Below are positions 24,824 to 33,755 of a stretch of DNA of 64,000 bases, piece by piece. A program made the position numbers and the translations under genes. The notes under the pieces were generated by a model. It ran no database searches. It was not told the DNA's origin and was given only the letters and a program-made list of their open reading frames with translations. Numbering within the stretch: the first letter of the stretch is position 1; the number at the start of each line of letters is the position of its first letter. This stretch comes from an uncultured Eubacterium sp. (GTDB lineage Bacteria > Bacillota > Clostridia > Lachnospirales > Lachnospiraceae): positions 16,137 to 80,136 of the forward strand of contig CAOKNO010000003.1 in assembly GCA_948470065.1 (NCBI GenBank). Reading direction: 5' to 3'.

Positions 24824-27514
24824 ATGAATTATGGAAAAAAAGGCGTAGCTAAAAAAGAAAAGCAGATTACTTCTACTGCCACAATGATACGCAAAAAATT
24901 TACCGTAATCTTTTTCAAAGCCTTGCTTCTCTGTTTCTTGGCAGTAGCCATTGTCGGCGGCTGCGCCGGGATTGGGGTTTTAAAGGGCATCATTGCCTCC
25001 GCGCCAGATATTTCCGATATCGACCCGACGCCGACGGGGTACTTGTCTGTCGTCTTGGACAACCAGGGCAACCAGACTGCTAAGCTAGTGGCTTCCGGCT
25101 CAAACCGTGTCTATGTGACGCTGGATGAAATCCCAAAGGATCTCCAACACGCATTTGTAGCCATCGAAGACGAGCGGTTCTATGAGCATAACGGCATTGA
25201 TATGAAAGGGATTATCCGTGCAGGCTTCCAGGGCATCAGCAACGGCTTCCATTTTAACCAGGGCGCCAGCACCATTACCCAGCAGCTTTTGAAAAACAAT
25301 GTCTTTGAAGGATGGACAAACCAGTCGGGCATTGAGAAAATCAAACGGAAAATCCAGGAACAGTACCTTGCCATAGAATTGAGCAAGATAAAATCCAAAG
25401 ATTGGATCTTAGAGAACTACCTAAATACCATTAACCTGGGGCAGAACACCTTGGGCGTGCAGTCAGCCTCCCGCCGTTATTTCGGCAAAGATGTTTCTGA
25501 ACTTACATTATCTGAAAGCGCGGTTATCGCTGGGATTACAAAGAACCCTTCCGCATTTAACCCGGTCAGCCATCCAGAAGACAACAAAAACCGCCGCAAG
25601 CTGGTCCTAAAGAACATGTGGGAACAGAATTATATTTCCGAAGACCAGTACAAAGAAGCGCTGGCGGACGACGTCTATTCCCGTATCCAGCAGGTAAATA
25701 TTGAATATGCAGAAGTAAACCCCAATTCTTACTTTGTAGACGCGGTCATTGATCAGGTGGTCGCAGATTTGGTTGAAAAAAAAGGGTATACCGATACCCA
25801 GGCATATAAGGCAATCTACAACAGCGGCCTTACCATCGAATCCACGCAGGATATGGCAATCCAGGAAGTATGTGACGCGGAAGTGAACAATTTGGAAAAT
25901 TATTCCACCGCGCCGCAGTATTCGTTCTCATACCGCCTTTCTATTGCCAAAAAAGATGGGACGATGGAAAATTACAGCGACCAGACAATGATTTCCCATT
26001 ACAGTTCCTCTAACCCAGATTATTCCTTGAATTTTGCGAGCGTCGAAGACGCGCAGGCAGCGATTGACGCTTACAAAGCTGAACTTTTGCAGCCTGGGGA
26101 CCCCATCCCAGAGGGCGGTGAATCCGTCGTCTTTACCATGCAGCCCCAGGCGTCTGTCACGATCATCGACCAATCGACCGGGGAAGTGAAAGCCATTGTC
26201 GGTGGACGTGGGGATAAATCCGGAAGCCGGACCTTAAACCGTGCAACAGACACCACGCGCCAGCCTGGATCTACCTTTAAGGTCCTTGCAGCGTTCGCAC
26301 CTGCGCTGGATACGGCAGGTATGACGCTGGCTACCGTCCAGGACGACGCCCCTTATAATTACACGAACGGCACATCGTTACGCAATTATGACAATAGCTA
26401 CCGCGGGCTTACGACTATCCGTTACGCCATTACAAAATCCATCAATGTGGTGACAGTCAAAACCCTGACGGATATCTCTCCCCAGGTAGGCTACGATTAC
26501 CTCACAAACTTCGGGTTCACCACCTTGACCCAGGACGATATTGTACAGTCCCTTTCCCTGGGCGGGATTACAAACGGCGTGACCAACCTCGAACTGACGG
26601 CTGCCTATGCCACAATTGCAGATGGCGGGACGTATACAAAGCCCCGTTTCTACACCAGGATTTTAGATCACGACGGAAATGTCTTGATTGACAATTCACC
26701 CGAAACACATACCGTACTAAAAGAAAGCACGGCCTTCCTTCTGACAGACGCTATGAAAGACGTCGTTACGGTAGGGACTGGGAAGGCAGTCGCATTTGGG
26801 GATATGCCTATCGCAGGGAAAACAGGGACAACCACCAAAAACCGGGACTGCTTATTTTCTGGCTATACGCCTTACTATACCTGCTCCGTCTGGTGCGGTT
26901 ACGATGACAACACCCCGCAGGACGGCGCTCTGACCTCCAATCCCAGAACACTCTGGAGAAATATTATGAGCCGGATCCATGAGGGTCTGGAACCCAAAGA
27001 TTTTGAACAGCCAGAGGGTATCGTCACAGCAAACGTATGCAAAAAATCTGGGAAGCTTGCAGTAGAAGGCTTATGTGACGCAGACCCCAGGGGAAGCATG
27101 TTTATTACAGAAAACTTTGCCGCTGGGACGGCTCCTACAGAATACTGCGACCACCATGTAAGCGCTACCATCTGCACGGAATCCGGTATGCTGGCCAATG
27201 AATTTTGCCCAAAGAAGCTGCGCAAGACTGGCGTATACATCGTAGGCGGATCACCCAATACGGACGACGGCCCATACCTTTTGACGGAAGCTTTGGCCAA
27301 TGAGAATTACTGTACCATCCACACCGCCACCTCCAATATCCCGAAAATCCCGAAAGTAGAAGATCTGGATGAATTGGACGGCTTGGAAGATTTGGAGTAC
27401 CTGGACGAGACGGACAATCCGGAAGGTTCTGCTCCTTCCGACAGGCAGGATCGCACGGACACCCCAGACGTCCCGCACAAGAAAACGGAACACGAAAACC
27501 CGGGCGAGCCATAA
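24824..27514 (+). CDS. Class A penicillin-binding protein (PBP1A type)
   Basis: 896 residues. A cytoplasmic start and one membrane segment (about 28-52) precede a GT51 glycosyltransferase domain (E115 in EDERFYEHNGID; QGASTITQQLLKN; about 90-270) and a transpeptidase domain (about 330-720) with S483 in STFK, SIN at 539-541 and KTGTT at 666-670. It polymerises and crosslinks peptidoglycan. Two Cys-rich short segments follow (VCKKSGKLA..LC and ICTESGMLANEFC), then an acidic, low-complexity tail. Start ATG has TAGGAGG 8 nt upstream. Confidence 0.96.
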   Translation: MNYGKKGVAKKEKQITSTATMIRKKFTVIFFKALLLCFLAVAIVGGCAGIGVLKGIIASAPDISDIDPTPTGYLSVVLDNQGNQTAKLVASGSNRVYVTLDEIPKDLQHAFVAIEDERFYEHNGIDMKGIIRAGFQGISNGFHFNQGASTITQQLLKNNVFEGWTNQSGIEKIKRKIQEQYLAIELSKIKSKDWILENYLNTINLGQNTLGVQSASRRYFGKDVSELTLSESAVIAGITKNPSAFNPVSHPEDNKNRRKLVLKNMWEQNYISEDQYKEALADDVYSRIQQVNIEYAEVNPNSYFVDAVIDQVVADLVEKKGYTDTQAYKAIYNSGLTIESTQDMAIQEVCDAEVNNLENYSTAPQYSFSYRLSIAKKDGTMENYSDQTMISHYSSSNPDYSLNFASVEDAQAAIDAYKAELLQPGDPIPEGGESVVFTMQPQASVTIIDQSTGEVKAIVGGRGDKSGSRTLNRATDTTRQPGSTFKVLAAFAPALDTAGMTLATVQDDAPYNYTNGTSLRNYDNSYRGLTTIRYAITKSINVVTVKTLTDISPQVGYDYLTNFGFTTLTQDDIVQSLSLGGITNGVTNLELTAAYATIADGGTYTKPRFYTRILDHDGNVLIDNSPETHTVLKESTAFLLTDAMKDVVTVGTGKAVAFGDMPIAGKTGTTTKNRDCLFSGYTPYYTCSVWCGYDDNTPQDGALTSNPRTLWRNIMSRIHEGLEPKDFEQPEGIVTANVCKKSGKLAVEGLCDADPRGSMFITENFAAGTAPTEYCDHHVSATICTESGMLANEFCPKKLRKTGVYIVGGSPNTDDGPYLLTEALANENYCTIHTATSNIPKIPKVEDLDELDGLEDLEYLDETDNPEGSAPSDRQDRTDTPDVPHKKTEHENPGEP

Positions 27515-27609
27515 TCCGGCTCCTGCCAGCGAACTACCCGTAGCCCGTTTCTCGCGGGAATAACGATGATTCCGCTCTACACACTGCTTCGCAGCATCTT
27601 TGGAACAAC

Positions 27610-27640
27610 AAATTTCCAGGTATCTTACAGATGGAAATTT
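27610..27640. repeat. Short inverted repeat
   Basis: AAATTTCCA (27610-27618) and TGGAAATTT (27632-27640), 9-bp arms around a 13-nt loop, between the PBP gene and a larger inverted repeat. No T-run follows. Confidence 0.5.
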
Positions 27641-27676
27641 AGACTAGGTAATTGCGAAATGCTCGCTGCAACGGAC

Positions 27677-27754
27677 GCAGTTGTTCAATCCATACAAAAG
27701 CGGGCTCCGATGCCGTCGCAAGTCGCCCTTCTTTTGTATGGATTGAACAACTGC
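27677..27754. repeat. Perfect 24-bp inverted repeat
   Basis: Arms 27677-27700 (GCAGTTGTTCAATCC...) and 27731-27754 are perfectly complementary over 24 bp around a 30-nt GC-rich loop that can itself pair GGGC/GCCC. It lies between convergent genes (PBP and a lipoprotein). A T-run is lacking on both sides, so it is not a standard intrinsic terminator; it could be a transcript-end structure or a small mobile palindrome. Confidence 0.75.
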
Positions 27755-27762
27755 TGTATCTC

Positions 27763-28497
27763 TCAGTATTCCATCTGTTCCCATTCCTTATATTTTTCTA
27801 TAAACTTCTCCATCTTCCCTTCTTCCTTCCGTGCAAAACCGACAGAACCACAAGAGATTGGCTCCTCTTCCGAATCGCCCCAATTTAATAACAAATTCCC
27901 TTCTTTCTGATCCGCTTCAATGATAAAAATATCACGCTCTTTCACCATTGCAATCAACTCGTCGCCGTCCTCAAACGCAAAACTAGATTTTTGATTTAAC
28001 TCAATCAGGATAAAATAATCATCCTTCTGTTCCTCTGCTATATCCCCTAATTTATCCAGGCTTTCTAAGAGAATCCCTCCTGCCACCACAAGCAAAGAAG
28101 ATGCTTTCGGATTTTCAAAAAAGCTAGACGCCATTTTTATCAGAGCCTTCCCTTTCGCGCTCTTTGCGTCAACTGTTTCCTGTTTTCCCCCATGATATAC
28201 CGTGATCCGTTCTATCAGGCTTCCATCAATTTCCACAAAATCCTCTGCCTGGCTCTCTTGCGATGCTTCGGCATCGGCTCCCTCCCGACTCTTCTGCGAT
28301 GCTTCTTCCACGCTTGGGGCGTCGGCTCCCTCCTGATCCTCCTGCTCTGCTCCCTCTCTGCTTGGGGCGTCGGCTCCCTCCTGATCCTCCTGCTCTGCTT
28401 CCTCTCCGCTTGGGGCGTCGGCTTCTTTCTTGCAGCCAGAGAGAAGAAACGCTACAAGTAGGAAGAGCAATAACACCATCTGATGATATTTTTTCAT
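27763..28497 (-). CDS. Lipoprotein with 16-residue tandem repeats
   Basis: About 244 residues. Type II signal peptide with lipobox LLSGC (Cys22). Residues 25-83 are three and a half copies of a 16-residue acidic unit (EGADAPSxEEAxQxDQ) encoded by 48-nt repeats. The C-terminal 160 residues form a small alpha/beta domain not recognised here (IERITVYHGGKQETVDAKSAKG, SSLLVVAGGILLESLDKLGDI). The start at 28497 is chosen because the signal peptide begins there (MKKYHQMVLL) with a GGGGGG site upstream. Function unknown; likely surface-exposed. Confidence 0.75.
   Translation of the reverse strand: MKKYHQMVLLLFLLVAFLLSGCKKEADAPSGEEAEQEDQEGADAPSREGAEQEDQEGADAPSVEEASQKSREGADAEASQESQAEDFVEIDGSLIERITVYHGGKQETVDAKSAKGKALIKMASSFFENPKASSLLVVAGGILLESLDKLGDIAEEQKDDYFILIELNQKSSFAFEDGDELIAMVKERDIFIIEADQKEGNLLLNWGDSEEEPISCGSVGFARKEEGKMEKFIEKYKEWEQMEY
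28264..28425 (-). repeat. 48-bp tandem repeats in the lipoprotein gene
   Basis: Near-identical units of 48 nt begin at about 28312, 28360 and 28408 (plus-strand text GCTTGGGGCGTCGGCTCCC), with a degraded partial unit to the left. The unit is a multiple of three, so copy changes keep the frame. Confidence 0.85.
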
Positions 28498-28510
28498 TCT
28501 CAATTCCCCC

Positions 28511-28985
28511 CTATCTATGAGACGGCACAAATACGACGTCTATCGCGTCTGATTCTTCTCCATTGATTCGTTTACGACTTTCTATTACAACTTGGTAAGC
28601 AAACGCTCCGTTTTCATCCGTACCCAATTGTAATTGCTTCACTTCTGCATCTATAATATAGTCTCCATACTCTTGGTAAAATAATTCCATTGCTTCCTGT
28701 TGCACCTGGTTCTGATTCACTTCTATCCCTTCTAGTTCTTGAAACGCATAGGCTCTTGGAATCGAAAACATAATTAAATTCAATTCATTGTCTATCCCAA
28801 GATAAACCATATCACTGGTATTCAAATCGCCAATCCTATGGTTGTAAATAACAGAATATGCTTTTGCATACACATCATAATCAATCTCATGAATGTGTTT
28901 GAATCATCACATAATTATTATTCTGTAATCCATTGTGGACATAGTGGACTTGTATATAGTGTTTCTTCATTTTTTGTCGCTCCAT
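28511..28985 (-). pseudogene. Decayed or frameshifted gene
   Basis: A strong AAAAGGAGG site precedes an ATG at 28985 that opens only 32 codons (MERQKMKKHYIQVHY...), stopping at 28887. A second frame, shifted by one base, is open from about 28905 to 28511 (IHEIDYDVYAKAYSVIYNH... to VVFVPSHR, 120 residues from a GTG at 28873) and looks like the C-terminal part of a larger secreted protein. The longer frame has no ribosome binding site of its own. This suggests an internal deletion or frameshift. It runs into the lipoprotein gene start region. Confidence 0.55.
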
Positions 28986-29065
28986 AACGATATACCTCCT
29001 TTTCCCTATTCCCTTTTATTACATTAATTGTTACTCCTCTATTACTCTAACAGTATTTATCAGAA

Positions 29066-29126
29066 AACACCATACCATATCCTGAAAATATAAAAAAATA
29101 AAATTTTCAAGATATGGTATGGTGTT
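29066..29126. terminator. Strong bidirectional hairpin
   Basis: Arms AACACCATACCATATC.. and its complement pair over 24 bp with one mismatch, around an A-rich loop. TTTTT follows on the plus strand and TTTTC on the minus strand. It lies 100 nt past the stop of the XRE regulator at 29226 and shields that operon from the decayed gene. Confidence 0.85.
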
Positions 29127-29225
29127 TTTAATTATTATATAGTATAATTATTTTTTAAAGCAGATTATAAGTTTTCCCATAGTAAAATTGTAGGAAATTT
29201 CATCCCAGGAAATTTCCATACCAAA

Positions 29226-30152
29226 TCAAAGCCTATAATATTCCTTCTTATGCTTTTCCAAAAGCTTTTTTTCGCGTTTTTTCCCTATCGCTTCTGCCAG
29301 GCAAATATTTTTCCGTAACATATTCAGGCAATCATTTTCTGTAAACAGGACGTCTTCCCCATTCTCCAGCAATTTTTCCATATTCCACTCCATCCTCCAT
29401 AGCATCAATATCAGAAATTCCGAAGACTTTTCCTTCCTACATAACTCAATCCCCCGCCTTGCATACGCCATGGCACGCTTGTGTTCTCCCTTCTTCCCGT
29501 AGGCTTCTGTAAGGCTGCCCAATACGATAAGTTCCAGCGTCTGCCCCTTTTCCGGAATCCGGTAACCTCGCTTCATATTCTTATGTAGCGATTTCAAAAT
29601 ATGGATTGCCTGCGCAAATTCATTTTCTTCACAATAGGTTTCCGCCGCCTTGCACCAGATGCCAGATTCTGGATCTAACCATGGATATGAACCCAAATCC
29701 TTTTGTAACGGACGTTCCACCGTATATTCCAATGCTTCCCAAAGCATCTGCCTGGCTGCTCCGGGCGTTATGTGCCCCAGCTTCATGGAAAGCATCGCCT
29801 TGGCTGCTAAGATCGCTTGCTTCCCAATCCTGGTAAGATCTGTAAATCCCTCCAGCTGTTTTAACGCTTTCTCTGCATTTTTACCATCCCAATACCGTAT
29901 CCCCTTCCCATATTCCCTGATATATTTATCCAACCTGCCGTCGGCTTCCTCTATTCTGAGATAGATCGATTCTGTTTCTTTCGCAAGCCGTTCCATCAGG
30001 CAATGGTATAACCGCTTGCTTCCATCCTGCCTTCCATTCTCAATCCTGGATAACGTCTGCACGGAACAAATCCCTTCGCTTAATTCCTCCTGTGACAACC
30101 CGCAGGACTGACGGTATTGCCGGATTAATTCCCCTTTACAATAGACCCCCAT
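29226..30152 (-). CDS. XRE-family regulator with helical-repeat domain, copy 1
   Basis: 308 residues. An N-terminal helix-turn-helix (about 5-55: LIRQYRQSCGLSQEELSEGICSVQTLSRIENG) is followed by about 230 residues of alpha helices resembling TPR repeats (LEALEYTVERPLQK, AKGETYCEENEFAQAIHILKSL-type segments, LGSLTEAYGKKGEHKRAMAYARRGIEL). This layout is that of peptide-sensing RRNPP regulators such as PlcR and Rgg, though ligand binding is inference. It overlaps the upstream paralogue by 28 nt and is probably co-expressed with it. Confidence 0.8.
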   Translation of the reverse strand: MGVYCKGELIRQYRQSCGLSQEELSEGICSVQTLSRIENGRQDGSKRLYHCLMERLAKETESIYLRIEEADGRLDKYIREYGKGIRYWDGKNAEKALKQLEGFTDLTRIGKQAILAAKAMLSMKLGHITPGAARQMLWEALEYTVERPLQKDLGSYPWLDPESGIWCKAAETYCEENEFAQAIHILKSLHKNMKRGYRIPEKGQTLELIVLGSLTEAYGKKGEHKRAMAYARRGIELCRKEKSSEFLILMLWRMEWNMEKLLENGEDVLFTENDCLNMLRKNICLAEAIGKKREKKLLEKHKKEYYRL

Positions 30153-31057
30153 TTTAATACCCCCTCCAAGTATCCTTGTACTTCCAACGCTTTTGGATCC
30201 TGATCAAATTCATACAGGCGATAGGCAAGCATACACTGGCGCTGGCATGCTTCCCGCTCTTCCTCTTTCAACTGATTTCCCTTCTGGATTAACACAATCT
30301 GTGTGGATAAAAAGTGAAGGTCTGCACAATATTGATAGCTTTTTCCTGTCTGGACGGCTTCTAGCCCCTCTCTAACCTGCTTTAATGCTTTCTCATACTC
30401 CCCAGCCTCCGCTAACACTTTTGCATACTCTAACTGTACCAATGGATAAATTTCTGATTTTAATGCTGTGGAATAAGAATCCTTCACAAATTTATGGATA
30501 TATTTTAAATGACCGGGCGGATTTTGTTTTGCAAGTTCGACAAAAACCCAGATCTCGGTTCTGCTTAACAACTGATTTTCATCAAAATACGGGACTGTCA
30601 TCCGCCCGATTTCCTGCAAAAGCCTTCCTGTCTGCTCCTGTAAACGTTTCCGCTCGGTTTTACCGATAACCCCTAATTCTATTTTCAAATATAAAATCAT
30701 TAATTGCCGGGATTTCACGTATTGGACATGCAGCTTCTCTTGTTCCATTGTCCTCTCATATAAGGCAAGCTCCTTCTCTGCCTGTAAAACGTCCTTTTCT
30801 TTGATACAACGATCGATTTTTTGACGTTGCCGATAACGTTCAAATTCCTTTGCATTTAAAATGATTTCAAATTTCCCTATGTCTAACCCTAAACGCTCCA
30901 AAAATATCTGCGCCATCAGAACCGTTATTTCTTTTTCTCCATGCTCGATCCTTGACATCATTGCAGGGGAACAAATGCCCCTACACAGCGCTCCCTGCGA
31001 AATCCCCCGTTGCTTCCGATCGTTCCATATAATCTCCCCGAATGCATTTCCTTCCAA
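30125..31057 (-). CDS. XRE-family regulator with helical-repeat domain, copy 2
   Basis: About 311 residues from a proposed TTG start at 31057. The HTH (FGEIIWNDRKQRGISQGALCRGICSPAMMSRIEHG) and the helical C-terminal half (YAKVLAEAGEYEKALKQVREGLEAV) match the neighbouring gene in layout. The frame stays open upstream to 31174, but a promoter (-10 at 31107-31112) lies inside that extension, so the longer form is unlikely. AAAGGAG lies 10 nt before the TTG. Likely a paired regulator with copy 1; the target genes are unknown. Confidence 0.75.
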   Translation of the reverse strand: MEGNAFGEIIWNDRKQRGISQGALCRGICSPAMMSRIEHGEKEITVLMAQIFLERLGLDIGKFEIILNAKEFERYRQRQKIDRCIKEKDVLQAEKELALYERTMEQEKLHVQYVKSRQLMILYLKIELGVIGKTERKRLQEQTGRLLQEIGRMTVPYFDENQLLSRTEIWVFVELAKQNPPGHLKYIHKFVKDSYSTALKSEIYPLVQLEYAKVLAEAGEYEKALKQVREGLEAVQTGKSYQYCADLHFLSTQIVLIQKGNQLKEEEREACQRQCMLAYRLYEFDQDPKALEVQGYLEGVLKWGSIVKGN

Positions 31058-31106
31058 ACAAATCCCCGCTCCTTTACCACTTATCTCATGTTCCCCGTAC
31101 CTCCCT

Positions 31107-31138
31107 AATCTACCATGTGATTGTGATGGAATTGTGAG
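31107..31138 (-). promoter_or_regulatory. Direct-repeat operator and -10 box of the XRE regulator pair
   Basis: Minus strand: CTCACAATT and ATCACAATC spaced 11 nt apart, then 6 nt, then TAGATT (31107-31112) as a weak -10. The layout matches the promoters at 24429-24461 and 58740-58771. Confidence 0.55.
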
Positions 31139-31162
31139 AATTTCCAAAAATACCCCAACGGC

Positions 31163-31204
31163 AAAAGGACACAACCTGCCATATATCTTCTGCAGATTGT
31201 GTCC
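31163..31204 (-). terminator. Terminator of the degenerate receiver gene
   Basis: Minus-strand stem GGACACAATCTGC / GCAGGTTGTGTCC with one mismatch, followed by TTTTGCC, about 40 nt past the stop at 31245. Confidence 0.8.
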
Positions 31205-31244
31205 ATATTACAGCCACAGCCCAAACGCTATCTGTTGCACCTAT

Positions 31245-31787
31245 TTACCACTTATGGGCAACCGCCCCTAGCATCCCTTGCATAAACGCCATAAGCTCTT
31301 TTTTTTCTTCGGCGCGCGGTTTTAATGTTTCCTGTAACTCCTGGCAGGCTTCTAGCCGCTTCTGTATTTCTTGATCCATTCCCTTTCGTTCCTGGCGTTT
31401 GGCCTCTTCGCTGCCATAATAGGAAAACCCATCCTGGATTGCCTCATACAAGGTCTTATAATCGGTCGGCTTCTGGAAGATGCGGAACACCCGGCGTTCA
31501 TTGACCAACAGCTTCAGGTACGCTGGCTCAATCCGCCTGGTATAGACGATACATACGGTATGGGGCAGGTTCTGGTTCAAGTATTCAATCAGCTTCGCAC
31601 CGCCATACGTCGATAAGTTAATGCCTGTTACGACTACCTTGTATTTCTTCTCTTCTAGAAGCTTTACTGCTTCTGTACCGCTGTCGGTTGCATCTATTTC
31701 ATAGCCGCACCCAAAGCCTTCCATCGCTTCTAAGAACTCCCGGATAATTTCCATCCGGTTATTGACAAATAACAAATGCTCTCCCAT
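31245..31787 (-). CDS. Degenerate response-regulator receiver protein
   Basis: 180 residues. Residues 1-120 have the receiver fold pattern, with the conserved Thr (VYT, 83) and Lys (FQKP, 106), but the phosphoacceptor Asp is replaced by Gly55 (VVVTGINL) and the acidic pair near the N terminus by Asn (VNN). It therefore cannot be phosphorylated in the usual way. A charged helical tail (about 125-165) may be a coiled coil. There is no DNA- or RNA-binding domain. It lies 160 nt downstream of the Amt-PII gene in the same direction, so a link to nitrogen control is possible but unproven. Confidence 0.75.
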   Translation of the reverse strand: MGEHLLFVNNRMEIIREFLEAMEGFGCGYEIDATDSGTEAVKLLEEKKYKVVVTGINLSTYGGAKLIEYLNQNLPHTVCIVYTRRIEPAYLKLLVNERRVFRIFQKPTDYKTLYEAIQDGFSYYGSEEAKRQERKGMDQEIQKRLEACQELQETLKPRAEEKKELMAFMQGMLGAVAHKW

Positions 31788-31946
31788 AGCCGCCCTCCTG
31801 TCTGGTTACCATCCAACAACATCCTCTAATATTTCTCTCCTGTTAACTTATCTTAGCATACCTCCCCATATTTCTCAATGGAAAACCGATATGTGTTTTA
31901 TGTACATGCAATCATCTTATCCAGGAGGGCCTCTTTCACTTGAGCC

Positions 31947-33695
31947 TTATTCTACATCCAGCAGCGCCGCCATATCTTCTTCTCCAGTACGGACTTTGAT
32001 GACCTTCGCTACGTTGTATACAAAGATCTTGCCGTCGCCAATATGCCCTGTATATAGTGTTTTCTTAGCCGCTGCAATGACGTCCTTTACTGGGATATTC
32101 CCTACGATAATCTCCAGCTTCACTTTCGGTAAAAGGGTCGCGTCCATCTCTACTCCGCGGTATTTCTCCCCTGCGCCCATCTGGACGCCGCAGCCCATGA
32201 CCTGCGTTACCGTCATACCGGTCACGCCTAACTGGTTCATTGCCTTACGCAGCTTATCATAACGGGATAATTTTGCAATAATCACAACCTTATACATGCC
32301 CGAAACGTCTTCCTGCGGCATACACGCTACCTTGACTGCCGCGTCACGCTGTGCCTGGGACGCTGCCTCATAATCTTTTGTACCCAGGTCTGTATTTTCG
32401 TTGACGTCCATCGTCATGGTATTGGACACGTCCATAATGCTGAATCCGGAGTATGCAGACGCAATCCCATGCTCGCAGGAATCCAATCCTACAATCTCCT
32501 CTTCCTCACTGACACGCAGGCCAATCGTGGCTTTTATCACCAAAAATGCAATTGTCATCGTAACGACGGTCCAGCCGCCTACCGACAATACGCCCACGGC
32601 CTGCAGCCCCAATTGGTGGAACCCTCCGCCATAGAACAATCCGTCGATCTCGTTTCCTGGTGCGGCTGACGTTGCAAACAGTCCGACTGCCAAGGTTCCC
32701 CAGATCCCGTTCAGGCAATGTACGGCAACCGCTCCAACCGGATCGTCTACATGCAGCTTATAATCCAACAGCCATACGCCAAACACAACCAGAAGCCCGG
32801 ACACAACGCCGATCACAGCCGCCCCAAGGGCATCCGTTACATCGCAAGGCGCCGTAATCCCCACAAGGCCAGCCAAAGAGGCATTCAGGCACATAGACAC
32901 ATCTGGCTTCCCATATTTCAGCCAGGTAAATACCATACACACTACCGTTGCAACCGCCGGCGCAATGGTTGTCGTAAGAAAAATAGATCCAAGCTGCGGG
33001 ATGCTTGTGGCAGCCGCGCCGTTAAACCCATACCAGCCAAACCATAAGATAAAGCATCCAAGGCATCCTAGCGGCAGGTTATGACCTGGGAATGCATTGA
33101 CCTTCGTAATCTTCCCCTTGCTATCCGCCGTAAACTTTCCGATCCGCGGCCCTAAGATCTTCGCGCCAATCAATGCGGAGATCCCTCCTACCATATGGAT
33201 TGCGCATGATCCTGCAAAATCGTGGAATCCCATCTGCGCCAGCCATCCGCCGCCCCAAATCCAGTGCGCCTCGATCGGGTAAATCAACGCTGAAATCACA
33301 CCAGAATAAATGCAGTAGGACAAGAACTTTGTACGTTCCGCCATCGCGCCGGATACAATCGTAGCTGTCGTAGCGCAGAATACCAGGTTGAATACAAAAT
33401 TTGAGAAATCAAATTCGGCATAAGCCGTAAAGATATCGAACCCCGGCTTTCCGATAAACCCAAACAGATCCTCTCCCAACAGAAGGGAGAAACCAATTGC
33501 AATAAACATTACCGTCCCGATACAGAAATCCATTAAATTCTTCATCAGGATATTCCCACTGTTTTTCGCCCTCGTAAAGCCGGCTTCCACCATGGCAAAC
33601 CCTGCCTGCATCCAGAACACCAAAGCAGCCCCTATCAAAAACCAGATACCAAATGTCTGCCCATCTACCACACTGCGTAACACTTCTTCCGTCAT
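31947..33695 (-). CDS. amt: Ammonium transporter fused to a PII signalling domain
   Basis: 582 residues. Residues 1-410 are an Amt channel with 11 membrane segments: FAMVEAGFTRAKN, GPGHNLPLG-like FPGHNLPLGCLG, and the pore histidines in AIHMVGG and AVHCLNGIWG. A linker of about 45 residues leads to a PII (GlnB/GlnK) domain at about 465-575 (YKVVIIAKLSRYDKLRKAMNQLGVTGMTVTQV). The T-loop reads KYRGVEMDATLLPKVKLEI, lacking the Tyr that is uridylylated in proteobacteria. The fusion should let PII gate its own channel in response to ATP/ADP and 2-oxoglutarate. Start has AAAGGAGG upstream. Confidence 0.93.
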   Translation of the reverse strand: MTEEVLRSVVDGQTFGIWFLIGAALVFWMQAGFAMVEAGFTRAKNSGNILMKNLMDFCIGTVMFIAIGFSLLLGEDLFGFIGKPGFDIFTAYAEFDFSNFVFNLVFCATTATIVSGAMAERTKFLSYCIYSGVISALIYPIEAHWIWGGGWLAQMGFHDFAGSCAIHMVGGISALIGAKILGPRIGKFTADSKGKITKVNAFPGHNLPLGCLGCFILWFGWYGFNGAAATSIPQLGSIFLTTTIAPAVATVVCMVFTWLKYGKPDVSMCLNASLAGLVGITAPCDVTDALGAAVIGVVSGLLVVFGVWLLDYKLHVDDPVGAVAVHCLNGIWGTLAVGLFATSAAPGNEIDGLFYGGGFHQLGLQAVGVLSVGGWTVVTMTIAFLVIKATIGLRVSEEEEIVGLDSCEHGIASAYSGFSIMDVSNTMTMDVNENTDLGTKDYEAASQAQRDAAVKVACMPQEDVSGMYKVVIIAKLSRYDKLRKAMNQLGVTGMTVTQVMGCGVQMGAGEKYRGVEMDATLLPKVKLEIIVGNIPVKDVIAAAKKTLYTGHIGDGKIFVYNVAKVIKVRTGEEDMAALLDVE

Positions 33696-33755
33696 AAACG
33701 TATCCTCCTTTACACCTTTCCAACCAACTGCTTGCCTGATTAAAATTTATATAAA

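Noticed and set aside
30125..31174. Longer version of the XRE regulator starting at 31174
   Set aside because: The extension covers a promoter and part of the upstream terminator and shows no HTH-family sequence.
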